Shown: positions 8,430-17,095 of the stretch, one piece after another
Numbering within the stretch: the stretch's first letter is position 1
Layout of the letters: every line of letters begins with the position of its first letter
Origin: Dyadobacter sediminis
GTDB lineage: Bacteria > Bacteroidota > Bacteroidia > Cytophagales > Spirosomataceae
Length of the DNA stretch: 64,000 nucleotides
Assembly: GCF_005860765.1 (NCBI RefSeq)
Contig: NZ_VCEI01000011.1
Span: 1,341,819 to 1,405,818 of the forward strand
Reading direction: 5' to 3'
Translations under genes and position numbers: made by a program
Notes under the pieces: generated by a model
The model's input: the letters and a program-made list of their open reading frames with translations, nothing else
The model's database searches: none
Told to the model about the DNA's origin: nothing

Positions 8430-9305
8430 ATGGAACATTCGATTGAAAACGACTTTTTAAGAATTTCAGTTAAGCAGGCCGGAGCTGAACTTTGCAAAAT
8501 TCAGTCCGTAAAATCCGGAAAAAACTTTATGTGGAATGCCGATCCGGATGTTTGGGCAAGTTCTGCACCTGTCCTTTTTCCGGTAATCGGAGCAGTCAAA
8601 AACGGGTTTGTAAAGTACAAAGGCAATGATTTTGCAGTTCCCAGGCACGGCATTATCCGGAATAATGCCCGGGTTGAATTGGTTCATCAAACGGAAAATA
8701 CCCTGACTTTCGGAATGAAATACAGTGAGGAAACCTTAAAGATTTATCCTTTCGAATTCGAGTTTCAGATATCATACCGGCTTGAAGCGCATATAATAGT
8801 TGTTAGCCATCAGGTTATTAATCATGGAACGGAAGAAGTGCTGTTTTCCCTGGGCGGGCACCCGGCATTTAAATGCCCTTTGCATGAAGACGAAGTTTAT
8901 GAAGATTATTATCTGGAATTTGAAGCGGTTGAAACCGATTCAACGTGGCTGCTGGAAGACGGACTGGTGAGTAAAAATACAAAGCCCGTTCTTGAAAACA
9001 CCAATGTACTGCACCTTCACAAGCATTTGTTCGATCATGACGCTCTGATATTCAAGCATCTGGTGTCGAAAACGGTAAGCTTGCGCAGCACCAAGTCGCC
9101 GGAAGTGGTAACGGTGCATTTTAATGACTTTCCTTATCTTGGAATCTGGGCAAAGCCGCAAGCCAATTTTGTATGTATTGAACCCTGGCTTGGCATTGCC
9201 GACAGTATCGATTCTGACCAGAACTTTGAAACAAAAGAAGGCATTTTAAAACTGGCTCCCGGTCAGACTTTCGAGGCTTCTTTTACGATTGCGATATACG
9301 AGTAA
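8430..9305 (+). CDS. Aldose 1-epimerase family protein (LacX-like)
   Basis: 291 residues of the galactose-mutarotase-like fold. PRHGIIRNN (about 71-79) and LGGHPAFKCPL (about 141-151) supply the two conserved histidines, and WAKPQANFVCIEPW (about 247-260) carries the Glu that would act as base. These subgroup members interconvert anomers of sugars or bind hexose phosphates; the exact sugar is not determined. It follows the amidoligase cluster by 108 bp in the same direction and is probably a separate unit. ATG start after an A-rich leader. Confidence 0.82.
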   Translation: MEHSIENDFLRISVKQAGAELCKIQSVKSGKNFMWNADPDVWASSAPVLFPVIGAVKNGFVKYKGNDFAVPRHGIIRNNARVELVHQTENTLTFGMKYSEETLKIYPFEFEFQISYRLEAHIIVVSHQVINHGTEEVLFSLGGHPAFKCPLHEDEVYEDYYLEFEAVETDSTWLLEDGLVSKNTKPVLENTNVLHLHKHLFDHDALIFKHLVSKTVSLRSTKSPEVVTVHFNDFPYLGIWAKPQANFVCIEPWLGIADSIDSDQNFETKEGILKLAPGQTFEASFTIAIYE

Positions 9306-9306
9306 T

Positions 9307-9702
9307 TTATAGTTCAATAGCCAGCAATTCATTTCCGAGACGGTGTAGCGCCGTCTCAATTTTTTTGATCTGTACAGCCCGTGGTTTTTTCAAACCGGAA
9401 GCATAATGATTCAACTGCTTTTCATTAATACCGGTCAGTTTGGCAATGCCCTTTTGATTGAAAATTCCTTTGTAATATTCAAGGAGACTTTCAACATCCA
9501 GTTTCCAGACTATTTCGTATTCACCTTTAAGAACCGCGGGAATATTCTTTGCCGGAAAAGTTTTAATCAATTCAATGCATTCCAGTACTGAAGCTTTTGC
9601 CTCCTGTACGGTATCCCCCGCTCCGGTAATCATTTTCACATTTTCAGCAAATGCTGCATAATTATCTTTCCCGCGACTGATGATAACTTTTATTTTCTTC
9701 AT
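9307..9702 (-). CDS. hicB: HicB-type antitoxin with C-terminal DNA-binding helix
   Basis: 131 residues. The N-terminal half is a HicB fold (degraded RNase H): ISRGKDNYAAFAENV, then GAGDTVQEAKASVLECIELI. The C-terminal third (NQKGIAKLTGINEKQLNHYA) is an XRE-like helix-turn-helix. The protein would neutralise HicA and repress its own promoter. It lies 3 bp downstream of hicA, the usual order for this pair. Its stop lies 1 bp from the convergent epimerase stop. Confidence 0.85.
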   Translation of the reverse strand: MKKIKVIISRGKDNYAAFAENVKMITGAGDTVQEAKASVLECIELIKTFPAKNIPAVLKGEYEIVWKLDVESLLEYYKGIFNQKGIAKLTGINEKQLNHYASGLKKPRAVQIKKIETALHRLGNELLAIEL

Positions 9703-9705
9703 AAC

Positions 9706-9885
9706 TCATTTCAAATCCATTTCCTTCAAAATCTTTTTCCTAAGCCCTTCATGCATTTCCTTGGCGCCGTGAAAAGGTACCGGATAAATCATTTCATTCT
9801 TTTGATACACGTAATGGCTCCCTGATGTACGGATATGTATCCATCCATTTTTCTTGATAAGCCTGTGAAATTCTGAAGACTTCAA
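9706..9885 (-). CDS. hicA: HicA-type mRNA interferase toxin
   Basis: 59 residues from a TTG at 9885, the usual HicA size, beginning MKSSEFHRLIKKNGW. The dsRNA-binding-like core IRTSGSHYVYQ contains the conserved Gly-Ser-His with the catalytic His. An in-frame TTG at 9924 would add 13 residues (MYIFEGIPYSTLF) foreign to the family. A TAnnTTTG element at 9912-9919 puts the transcript start downstream of 9924, which supports the shorter form. HicA toxins cut mRNA when HicB is lost. Confidence 0.82.
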   Translation of the reverse strand: MKSSEFHRLIKKNGWIHIRTSGSHYVYQKNEMIYPVPFHGAKEMHEGLRKKILKEMDLK

Positions 9886-9911
9886 AAATAGTGTGCTGTA
9901 TGGTATTCCTT

Positions 9912-9919
9912 CAAAGATA
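9912..9919 (-). promoter_or_regulatory. Putative -7 promoter element of hicAB
   Basis: On the minus strand this reads TATCTTTG, a perfect match to the Bacteroidota -7 consensus TAnnTTTG. It lies 27 bp upstream of the proposed hicA TTG. I found no -33 TTTG at the expected distance. Confidence 0.5.
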
Positions 9920-9994
9920 TACAATTATATACCTTTTTTAATATGAAAAATCAACAGATTAGTGTATTAAAGTGATTTAGTAAAGGCATAAAAC

Positions 9995-10020
9995 AAAAAA
10001 GGCTCCAAACGGAGCCTTTT
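9995..10020 (-). terminator. Rho-independent terminator of trxA
   Basis: A 6-bp stem GGCTCC/GGAGCC with AAAC loop (10001-10016) is flanked by A and T runs. It stands 22 bp past the trxA stop, and read on the minus strand the hairpin is followed by T6. Confidence 0.85.
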
Positions 10021-10041
10021 CATTATCTCAAATTGCTGTAC

Positions 10042-10374
10042 TTATACAGTAGCAACGATCTGAGCATTCAATTTATCTTCCAAAGTTGTTTTTGGAACTA
10101 CACCGACAACTTTGTCAACCAATTGTCCGCCTTTGAAAATCATCAATGTCGGGATGCTGCGAATACCGAATTTAGCAGGTATCGATGAGTTCATATCCAC
10201 GTCCATTTTACCAATAACGGCTTTTCCATCATACTCGCCGGCCAGCTGCTCTACAACAGGTCCGATCATCTTACATGGGCCACACCATTCTGCCCAAAAA
10301 TCTACAAGTACTGGTTTGTCGCCCTGGATAAGTTCTTCAAAGGTGCTATCGGTAATCTCAATTGCTTTTCCCAT
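10042..10374 (-). CDS. trxA: Thioredoxin
   Basis: 110 residues, typical single-domain thioredoxin. The redox motif WCGPC is at 30-34, with buried Asp25 in LVDFWAEW and the cis-proline in RSIPTLMIF. It reduces protein disulfides in the cytosol, fed by thioredoxin reductase (not in this window). It lies 87 bp downstream of dnaE on the same strand; a TAnnTTTG-like element (TAAGTTTG, minus strand, 10457-10464) at the end of dnaE could give it its own promoter. Its terminator is at 9995-10020. Confidence 0.95.
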   Translation of the reverse strand: MGKAIEITDSTFEELIQGDKPVLVDFWAEWCGPCKMIGPVVEQLAGEYDGKAVIGKMDVDMNSSIPAKFGIRSIPTLMIFKGGQLVDKVVGVVPKTTLEDKLNAQIVATV

Positions 10375-10461
10375 GTCAAAAATTGTCTAATGTTTTTTTA
10401 TTAATCTGATGCTATAAGGAAATATACGGACTAAAAGTTCCGGATTCCTTCAATTACAAAC

Positions 10462-13400
10462 TTAGTTTAAAGAGAATTTTACGCCGTGAACTCCGCTTAG
10501 TACTTTGAAGAGTTCGTTGGACGGAGAAACCCTGTAACCGCGTGATACCATTTCTACTTCCAGATGCGTTTCCGGATCCGTAACCACCATATTTACAGCG
10601 CATTGGCCCGGATGATTACCAAAAGTATCATTCAGCAAATGAATAAACTGCGCATCAATCTGATCCAGTGCCAGGTTGATTTTTATTTTTCTGCACATTT
10701 TCTCACGGATTTCAGGCAGCAGCTGAATCTGTGTGATCTTGAACTCAAACTGATCTTCTTGTTTCCACCGGTTCTGGACTTTTCCTTTGATGTACAGAAA
10801 CTGCCCGACCTGAAGATAATTCTTGAAACGGATGTAATCCTCGCCGCCCAAAAGCATTTCCATGGAACCGCGGTAATCCTCCAATTTAAAGATCATGAAA
10901 AGACTTCCGTTCCGGGACATCCTTTCCATGGCGCTCGTAACAATTCCGCCGACGCTGATTTCCTTGCCAAAATATTTGGGTGACTTCTCGCCTTCGGCTA
11001 TTTCCATCACCTTGTCCAGCGTACAGTTGCAGAAGTTGTCGAGTTCCACCCGGAAAGTATCCAGCGGATGACCTGAAATATAAAATCCGACCACTTCCTG
11101 CTCGTAACGAAGCTTTGTCAGATCGTCCCACGGCATTACTTCGGCAGCTCTTGGTTTGGCCAGCATGGAACTGCCCATTCCCATCGAACCGAACAAGGAA
11201 GCCTGAGCCGAAGATTTTTCCGCATGATAATTATTGGCGTATTTGATCAGGCGTTCGATAAATGTCCCGTTTTCTCCGGGTTCAGCGGCAAAATACTGTG
11301 CACGGTGATATTCCGGAAAACAGTCAAAACTACCCGCATAAGCAAGGCTTTCCAGTGTTTTCTTATTAACCGTCCTTAAATTGACCCGGGTTATAAAATC
11401 AAAAATATCTTTATAAGGCCCGTTTACATTGCGTTCTTCGATAATCGATTCCACCGCCGCATCTCCGCTACCTTTTACGCCGGCAAGCCCGAAACGTATT
11501 TCATTCTTGTTATTGGCATTGAACTGCCGGTCCGATTCGTTGATATCCGGCCCGAGCACTTTGATTCCCTGCGCCTTGCACTCTTCCATAAAGAAGGTGA
11601 TCTTTTCAATGTTTCCCAGTGAACTGGTGAGTACCGCAGACATGTATTCTGCCGTATAATGCGCTTTGAGGTATGCAGTCTGATACGCAACAAAAGCGTA
11701 ACACGTTGAATGTGACTTGTTAAAGGCATAAGACGCAAATGCTTCCCAGTCCGTCCAGATCTTTTCCAGCTTTTTGGCATCCAGCCCTTTTGCAGTTCCG
11801 CCTTTCATGAAATCGCCTTTCATTTTGTTCAGCGTTTCAATCTGCTTTTTACCCATGGCTTTACGCAAAGTATCGGCTTGTCCTTTTGTAAATCCTCCGA
11901 GCTTCTGGGACAAAAGCATCACCTGCTCCTGATAAACCGTAATCCCGTAAGTATCAGCAAGATATTCTTCCAGTTCGGGCAAGTCATATGTAATTTCCTC
12001 CTGACCGTTTTTTCGGCGAATGAAGTTCGGGATGTAGGCAATCGGGCCGGGTCGGTACAACGCGTTCATAGCGATAAGGTGCTCAAACCGGTCTGGAATA
12101 AGGTCGCGCATGTGCTTTTTCATCCCGTCTGATTCAAACTGGAAAATGGCGTTGGTTTCTCCACGCTGGAACAGCTCAAAAACCTTCGGATCGTCCAGCG
12201 GAATGTCGTCAATGACAATATCCACGTCATGATTTTGCTTGATGAGCCGCAACGCTTCCTTGATAATGGTCAGGTTTCGGAGCCCCAGAAAGTCCATTTT
12301 GATTACACCGGCATCTTCAATGATTTTTCCCTGATACTGCGTAATCAGGAAATCGGAATCCTTGGAAGTACTCACCGGGATAATTTCGGTAAGATCACTC
12401 GGCGCGATGATAATTCCCGCAGCGTGAATTCCGGTATTCCGTACCGTTCCTTCCAGCCGACGAGCTTCCTGCAAAACACTGGCTTGCAAATCGGTTCCGG
12501 AAGCAATCGCACGCATTTTCTTGACGTTATCCAGCTCATCGGGCTGAATTCCTTCTTTCTTCATCAAGCTTCCCTCTCCTTCCAGCGGCGCAGTAAATAT
12601 GCGGTTCAGCGTCATGTTGTAAGTCGGCTTGTCCGGAACCAGTTTGGCCAGTGCATTCGCATCGGCAAGCGGAAGATCCATCACGCGCGCCACATCCTTG
12701 ATCGCCGATTTGGCAGCCATGGTACCATAGGTTACAATCTGTGCAACCTGGTTATAACCGTATTTTTTAACCACATAATCGATTACTTTCTGCCGGCCTT
12801 CGTCGTCAAAATCCGTATCAATATCGGGCAATGAAATCCGGTCCGGGTTCAGAAAACGCTCAAAAAGCAGATCATACTTGATCGGGTCGATGTTCGTGAT
12901 TCCGGTACAATACGCCACCACGGAACCCGCCGCGGAACCACGGCCCGGACCTATAAATACGCCCATATTCCTGCCGGCTTCAATAAAATCTGCAACGATC
13001 AGGAAGTAACCGGGAAAACCCATGTTCCGGATCGTGTCCAGTTCAAAGTTGAGGCGTTCTTCAATTTCGGGTGTTACCGTGCCGTACTTTCTGCGCGCGC
13101 CTTCAAAGGTCAAATGCTTCAGATATTCCCACTGGTTCAGAACATCAGCCGTAAGCTCTTTTTTTCCGGCCATTTCCGACAGCGTATGCGTCTTGAATTC
13201 CTCGGGAATCGGAAAGTTGGGCAGCAGAATATCTTTTCTTAAATCAAGCGTTTTTATCTTGTCAACGATCTCATTGGTATTATCCAGCGAGTGAGGCAGG
13301 TCGTTGAACAGCTTCATCATTTCACTGGTGTTCTTGAAATAAAACTGGTCGTTGAAAAACGCAAAACGCGAACCTTTCGGAATGCCTTTGTCGTCATCAA

Positions 13401-14112
13401 AATCCTTGGCCGAAGGCGTACTCTGCTTGTCGCCGGTATTGATACAAAGCAGAATATCGTGCGCGTTCCAGTCTTCCTGATCTACGTAATGCGAGTCGTT
13501 TGAAGCAATAATCTTAACATTATATTTCTTGGCAAACCTTACAAGCACTTCATTGACAATGTACTGATCCCGGATTTCATGGCGCTGCAGTTCTACATAA
13601 AAATCATCCCCAAAGAGATTCAGCCACCATCTGAACTCCTTTTCAGCTTCTTCTTCGCCCTTTTTGAGAATGGTTTTCGGGATAATGGCACCAATGCAGC
13701 AAGTAGTTGCAATAAGCCCCTGATGGTATTTGACAATCACCTCTTTGTCGATCCGCGGGTACTTGCCGTACATGCCCTCGATAAAGCCGAGCGAACACAT
13801 TTTCACCAGGTTTTTATAGCCGATTTCATCTTTTGCAAGTAAAAGCTGATGATGGCGAACGTCCTTTTTGTCTTTTGTAAACTGACGCACATGCCTGTCT
13901 TCCACGACGTAAAACTCGCAGCCTACAATCGGCTTGATGCCTTGCTTGTTGCCTTCCGCAACAAACTCGAACACACCGAACATATTGCCGTGGTCTGTAA
14001 TGGCAACAGCCGGCATGTTGTCTTCCTTGGCCTTTTTAAATAGTTTCTTTATATCCGCCGCACCGTCCAGCAGTGAAAACTGGGTATGGCAATGTAAGTG
14101 GGAAAACTGCAT
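10462..14112 (-). CDS. dnaE: DNA polymerase III subunit alpha
   Basis: 1216 residues, the replicative polymerase. The PHP domain opens with SHLHCHTQFS (His5, His7, His9), then the DHGNMFG strand. The palm contains PDIDTDF at 429-435, whose Asp430 and Asp432 match the catalytic pair of E. coli DnaE. The finger region has FQFESDGMKKHMRDL, followed by helix-hairpin-helix motifs and an OB-fold (GGIVTSAMERMSRNGSLFMIF) near residue 1050. Length is normal for Bacteroidota. It acts with the clamp and clamp loader. ATG start; the upstream neighbour is a co-directional DUF2461 gene 59 bp away. Confidence 0.96.
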   Translation of the reverse strand: MQFSHLHCHTQFSLLDGAADIKKLFKKAKEDNMPAVAITDHGNMFGVFEFVAEGNKQGIKPIVGCEFYVVEDRHVRQFTKDKKDVRHHQLLLAKDEIGYKNLVKMCSLGFIEGMYGKYPRIDKEVIVKYHQGLIATTCCIGAIIPKTILKKGEEEAEKEFRWWLNLFGDDFYVELQRHEIRDQYIVNEVLVRFAKKYNVKIIASNDSHYVDQEDWNAHDILLCINTGDKQSTPSAKDFDDDKGIPKGSRFAFFNDQFYFKNTSEMMKLFNDLPHSLDNTNEIVDKIKTLDLRKDILLPNFPIPEEFKTHTLSEMAGKKELTADVLNQWEYLKHLTFEGARRKYGTVTPEIEERLNFELDTIRNMGFPGYFLIVADFIEAGRNMGVFIGPGRGSAAGSVVAYCTGITNIDPIKYDLLFERFLNPDRISLPDIDTDFDDEGRQKVIDYVVKKYGYNQVAQIVTYGTMAAKSAIKDVARVMDLPLADANALAKLVPDKPTYNMTLNRIFTAPLEGEGSLMKKEGIQPDELDNVKKMRAIASGTDLQASVLQEARRLEGTVRNTGIHAAGIIIAPSDLTEIIPVSTSKDSDFLITQYQGKIIEDAGVIKMDFLGLRNLTIIKEALRLIKQNHDVDIVIDDIPLDDPKVFELFQRGETNAIFQFESDGMKKHMRDLIPDRFEHLIAMNALYRPGPIAYIPNFIRRKNGQEEITYDLPELEEYLADTYGITVYQEQVMLLSQKLGGFTKGQADTLRKAMGKKQIETLNKMKGDFMKGGTAKGLDAKKLEKIWTDWEAFASYAFNKSHSTCYAFVAYQTAYLKAHYTAEYMSAVLTSSLGNIEKITFFMEECKAQGIKVLGPDINESDRQFNANNKNEIRFGLAGVKGSGDAAVESIIEERNVNGPYKDIFDFITRVNLRTVNKKTLESLAYAGSFDCFPEYHRAQYFAAEPGENGTFIERLIKYANNYHAEKSSAQASLFGSMGMGSSMLAKPRAAEVMPWDDLTKLRYEQEVVGFYISGHPLDTFRVELDNFCNCTLDKVMEIAEGEKSPKYFGKEISVGGIVTSAMERMSRNGSLFMIFKLEDYRGSMEMLLGGEDYIRFKNYLQVGQFLYIKGKVQNRWKQEDQFEFKITQIQLLPEIREKMCRKIKINLALDQIDAQFIHLLNDTFGNHPGQCAVNMVVTDPETHLEVEMVSRGYRVSPSNELFKVLSGVHGVKFSLN

Positions 14113-14171
14113 GTTATCAGATAAAATGAGTGAACTGCGGACTTTCAGAACGAAATTTCAATGACCTGAAA

Positions 14172-14843
14172 TCATTGCTCCGTATGCTGTTCATATAATA
14201 TATAATTCATATAATCGGTAAAAGGTTTAAGGATTCGAACACCTTTTAACACTTTTTCACCAAAATCTTTGGAAGCCACTTCCTTATCCGTAAAACGGTG
14301 CATAAAGAAAAGCTGTTTACGTTTGAGCAGCTCAATTTCGGGATGATCTTTCGGGTAACCTTTGGGCATGGTCTTGAGTGACTCGCCGGATATTTCAGGA
14401 AAAAAATCTCTGAATTCCTTTTGCTCGATAATGGTTTTCAGTTCGTCTGCATTATAATCGATTTCCTGACGGTAGCGTGCAATCTGTTCGGAAGTGGTTT
14501 CCCACATTCCTCCGCCCAGAAAAGTCTGATCGTGCGGCTGGATCTGAATATAGTAATCAATTTTGCCCGAACTTTTACCGCCCGGACCAATTCCTGCGCT
14601 GAGGTTATTTTTATACGGTGCCTTGTTTTTGGAAAACCGGATATCGCGGTTTATGCGCAAAAGGCATTCTTTTACCTGAAGATTTCCAAGGTCCTGAAAC
14701 TTTCCGATCTGCTGAATCAGATAACCCACCAGACTTTCCATGTCTGCTTTGGCGGCGTCGTAATCTTTCCGGTGCTCCTGAAACCAGTCTCTGTTGTTAT
14801 TTTCTGCTAATTGGCTGAGGAAGTGAAGTGTTTGGGATTCCAT
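14172..14843 (-). CDS. DUF2461 family protein
   Basis: 223 residues matching the DUF2461/TIGR02453 family: the opening LHFLSQLAENNNRDWFQEHR, the core ECLLRINRDIRFSKNKAPYK (about 60-79) and YIQIQPHDQTFLGGGMW. The biochemical function of the family is not known to me. No signal peptide or membrane segment. ATG start at 14843, about 26 bp below a TAnnTTTG element on the minus strand. It is divergent from the RelE-type toxin-antitoxin pair. Confidence 0.85.
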   Translation of the reverse strand: MESQTLHFLSQLAENNNRDWFQEHRKDYDAAKADMESLVGYLIQQIGKFQDLGNLQVKECLLRINRDIRFSKNKAPYKNNLSAGIGPGGKSSGKIDYYIQIQPHDQTFLGGGMWETTSEQIARYRQEIDYNADELKTIIEQKEFRDFFPEISGESLKTMPKGYPKDHPEIELLKRKQLFFMHRFTDKEVASKDFGEKVLKGVRILKPFTDYMNYILYEQHTEQ

Positions 14844-14868
14844 TGTGATTTATTGCAACTATAAAATT

Positions 14869-14876
14869 CAAATCTA
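14869..14876 (-). promoter_or_regulatory. Putative -7 element for the DUF2461 gene
   Basis: The minus strand reads TAGATTTG, matching TAnnTTTG, which implies a leader of about 20 nt. A TTG on the same strand lies only 15 bp further upstream, shorter than usual spacing. Confidence 0.4.
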
Positions 14877-14959
14877 CTACGTTTTCTTGTTCAATTTAAC
14901 GAATTTTGGCAAATAGAAGCAGGAATGTAATCCTCAAAAATGCTAACTGACTGAAAGAT

Positions 14960-15154
14960 ATGAACGTCCAATTTTTGTCAAACGAAAAAGGAAAAAAGAC
15001 CGCCGTTGTGATACCGATCAAGGATTGGGAAGAGATTCAGAAAAAGCTGAAGAAAGAAAAACTCGTTGAATCTTTAAGCCAGTCTGTCAAGGAAATGAAA
15101 ATGATGAAAGCAGGCAAAATGGCAGAACCTGAAATTAACGATCTGTTTGAATGA
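14960..15154 (+). CDS. Small antitoxin of a RelE-type toxin-antitoxin pair
   Basis: 64 residues. The N-terminal part (MNVQFLSNEKGKKTAVVIPI, then KDWEEIQKKL) resembles the strand-helix DNA-binding start of PHD/YefM-like antitoxins and of Bacteroidota RelB-type partners. The rest is charged and ends in acidic residues that could wrap the toxin. Its stop overlaps the start of the next gene (ATGA, 15151-15154), the classical coupled arrangement. Antitoxin identity rests mainly on size, order and overlap. Confidence 0.72.
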   Translation: MNVQFLSNEKGKKTAVVIPIKDWEEIQKKLKKEKLVESLSQSVKEMKMMKAGKMAEPEINDLFE

Positions 15155-15477
15155 TTAAAATCACTTACACACCAGAATTTAAAAAAGAATACAAAAGACT
15201 TTCTAAAAAATTTCCATCTCCTGAATCTGATATAAAACTGCTTATTGAAGAATTGTATAAAAATCCGACACTTGGAAAATCACTCGGATCGCACGCTTAC
15301 AAGATAAGATGTCAGGTTAAAAGCAAAGGAAAAGGCAAAAGCGGCGGAGTAAGGATTATCACGTACTATCTTGAAGAAGATTACAAAATTTATTTATTAA
15401 ATATCTACGACAAATCTGAAAGACAGTCGATTTCAGCCAAGCAGATTCGCGATCTGATCCAATCTGTAACGGATTAA
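15151..15477 (+). CDS. RelE/ParE-superfamily toxin
   Basis: 108 residues. The start IKITYTPEFKKEYKRLSKKFP is the standard helix-rich opening of RelE/ParE toxins. The central Lys/Arg-rich stretch (KSKGKGKSGGVRIITYYL) and the final YLLNIYDKSERQSI match the fold's core strands. Such toxins cut ribosome-bound mRNA (RelE) or block gyrase (ParE); the many basic residues favour the RelE side. It overlaps its antitoxin by 4 bp and precedes trpS by 29 bp. Confidence 0.82.
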   Translation: MIKITYTPEFKKEYKRLSKKFPSPESDIKLLIEELYKNPTLGKSLGSHAYKIRCQVKSKGKGKSGGVRIITYYLEEDYKIYLLNIYDKSERQSISAKQIRDLIQSVTD

Positions 15478-15506
15478 AGTAAAATACCAATAACAAAATT
15501 ATCTAA

Positions 15507-16484
15507 ATGGCCAGAATCCTTACAGGCATTCAAAGCAGCGGGCGTCCCCATCTGGGAAATATTTTGGGAGCGATCCTGCCCGGAATCGAATTATCAAAAA
15601 ATCCTGAGAACGAGTCGTTTTTCTTCATTGCAGACCTGCATTCGCTTACTTCGCTGAAAGACGGAGCACTGAGAACGGAATATGTACGTGCCGTTGCTGC
15701 GGCATGGCTTGCACTCGGGTTTGATTACAAGAAGAATGTATTCTGGCGGCAGTCGCGCATTCAGGAACATACGGAACTGGCCTGGTACCTGAACTGCTTC
15801 ACGCCTTTTCCCATGCTGGCGAACGCAACTTCGTTCAAGGAAAAATCGGAAAAACTGGCTGATGTAAATGCCGGGCTTTTTACATATCCTGTTCTACAAG
15901 CCGCAGATATTCTGCTTTATGACGCCAATATTATACCGGTCGGCAAGGATCAGAAGCAGCATCTGGAAATGACCAAAGACATTGCAAACCGTTTCAACCA
16001 GCTTGCAGGAGAAGATATTCTGATATTACCGGAACCACAGATTGACGAAGCAGTCATGACGGTACCCGGCATAGACGGACAAAAAATGAGCAAGTCATAC
16101 CATAACTACATTGACATTTTTGTGCCGGAAAATGACCTGAAAAAGGTTACAAAAAAGATTGTTTCCGATTCGACGGCACTGGAAGATCCCAAAAATCCGG
16201 AAACGGATATTACTTTTAAACTGTACAGTCTGGTTGCATCGCCGTCCGACGTAGCTGCCATGCGTCAGAACTATGAAAAGGGCGGTTATGGATACGGACA
16301 TGCCAAACAGGCACTGTTCGAATGCCTGCTGGAAAAATTTGCCGAACCACGCAAGATTTTCAACTATTATATGGAAAACGAAAGCGAACTGGAAGCAATA
16401 CTGAAGGAAGGCGAAGAAAAAGCCAGAGCCATCGCACAGCAAACCATTACCAAGGTCCGTAAAGTTCTCGGATTCAGCTCATGA
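15507..16484 (+). CDS. trpS: Tryptophan--tRNA ligase
   Basis: 325 residues, class Ic aminoacyl-tRNA synthetase that charges tRNA-Trp. The HIGH-type motif is PHLGN (14-18) in SGRPHLGNILG and the second signature is KMSKS at 193-197. Length and the ending VRKVLG are normal for bacterial TrpS. ATG start. The stop overlaps the next gene start (ATGA at 16481-16484). Confidence 0.95.
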   Translation: MARILTGIQSSGRPHLGNILGAILPGIELSKNPENESFFFIADLHSLTSLKDGALRTEYVRAVAAAWLALGFDYKKNVFWRQSRIQEHTELAWYLNCFTPFPMLANATSFKEKSEKLADVNAGLFTYPVLQAADILLYDANIIPVGKDQKQHLEMTKDIANRFNQLAGEDILILPEPQIDEAVMTVPGIDGQKMSKSYHNYIDIFVPENDLKKVTKKIVSDSTALEDPKNPETDITFKLYSLVASPSDVAAMRQNYEKGGYGYGHAKQALFECLLEKFAEPRKIFNYYMENESELEAILKEGEEKARAIAQQTITKVRKVLGFSS

Positions 16485-17056
16485 TGCATGCAATTGATAT
16501 GTTGATCCGTTCCGATCAGGAATTGTTCCTGTGGCTGAACAGCATGCATACGCCGTGGCTGGATACGCTGATGTACTGGATTACATTCAAATATACATGG
16601 ATTCCGCTCTACCTTTTTCTGATTGTACTTACGATGCGCTATAACAGAAAAGAAGGTTTTGCAACGATTGCAATGGTTCTGATTGCTGTGATTATTGCGG
16701 ATAAAATTACGTCAGGATTTATGAAGCCGTACTTCATCCGCTTCCGGCCCTGTCATGAGCCTTCTTTACGGGGCTTGTTTAATCAGGTAACGGACTGCGG
16801 CGGACTCTACGGGTTTGCCTCTTCGCATGCTTCCACCAGTTTTGCAGTGGCTTTTACATGGTTTGCTTTTCTGAAAGAAAAAGTCCGTTATATGGGCCTG
16901 ATTTTTTTATGGGCTATCGTATATTCATACAGCAGGGTATATGTAGGCGTGCATTATCCGGGCGATATTCTGACCGGTGCACTGATCGGAATGCTGATCG
17001 GATGGCTTTGTGTTAGGCTCTACAATACTTTTTTGGTAAAATATTACCGCAATTAA
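16481..17056 (+). CDS. PAP2-family membrane phosphatase
   Basis: 191 residues with about five hydrophobic segments. The three-part acid-phosphatase signature is present: KPYFIRFRP, FASSHAST and SRVYVGVHYPGD, which supplies the catalytic His and its Asp partner. Relatives dephosphorylate undecaprenyl pyrophosphate, phosphatidylglycerol phosphate or lipid A. The active site would face the periplasm. It is translationally coupled to trpS; two adjacent ATGs (16481, 16484) are possible starts. Confidence 0.87.
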   Translation: MMHAIDMLIRSDQELFLWLNSMHTPWLDTLMYWITFKYTWIPLYLFLIVLTMRYNRKEGFATIAMVLIAVIIADKITSGFMKPYFIRFRPCHEPSLRGLFNQVTDCGGLYGFASSHASTSFAVAFTWFAFLKEKVRYMGLIFLWAIVYSYSRVYVGVHYPGDILTGALIGMLIGWLCVRLYNTFLVKYYRN

Positions 17057-17067
17057 CTGATTTTACT

Positions 17068-17075
17068 TAATTTTG
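17068..17075 (+). promoter_or_regulatory. Putative -7 promoter element of prs
   Basis: TAATTTTG matches TAnnTTTG, 20 bp before the prs ATG. It overlaps the 10-bp palindrome TTTGCGCAAA at 17072-17081, a possible operator. No clear -33 box. Confidence 0.5.
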
Positions 17076-17095
17076 CGCAAATTTTAGTTTGGCCA

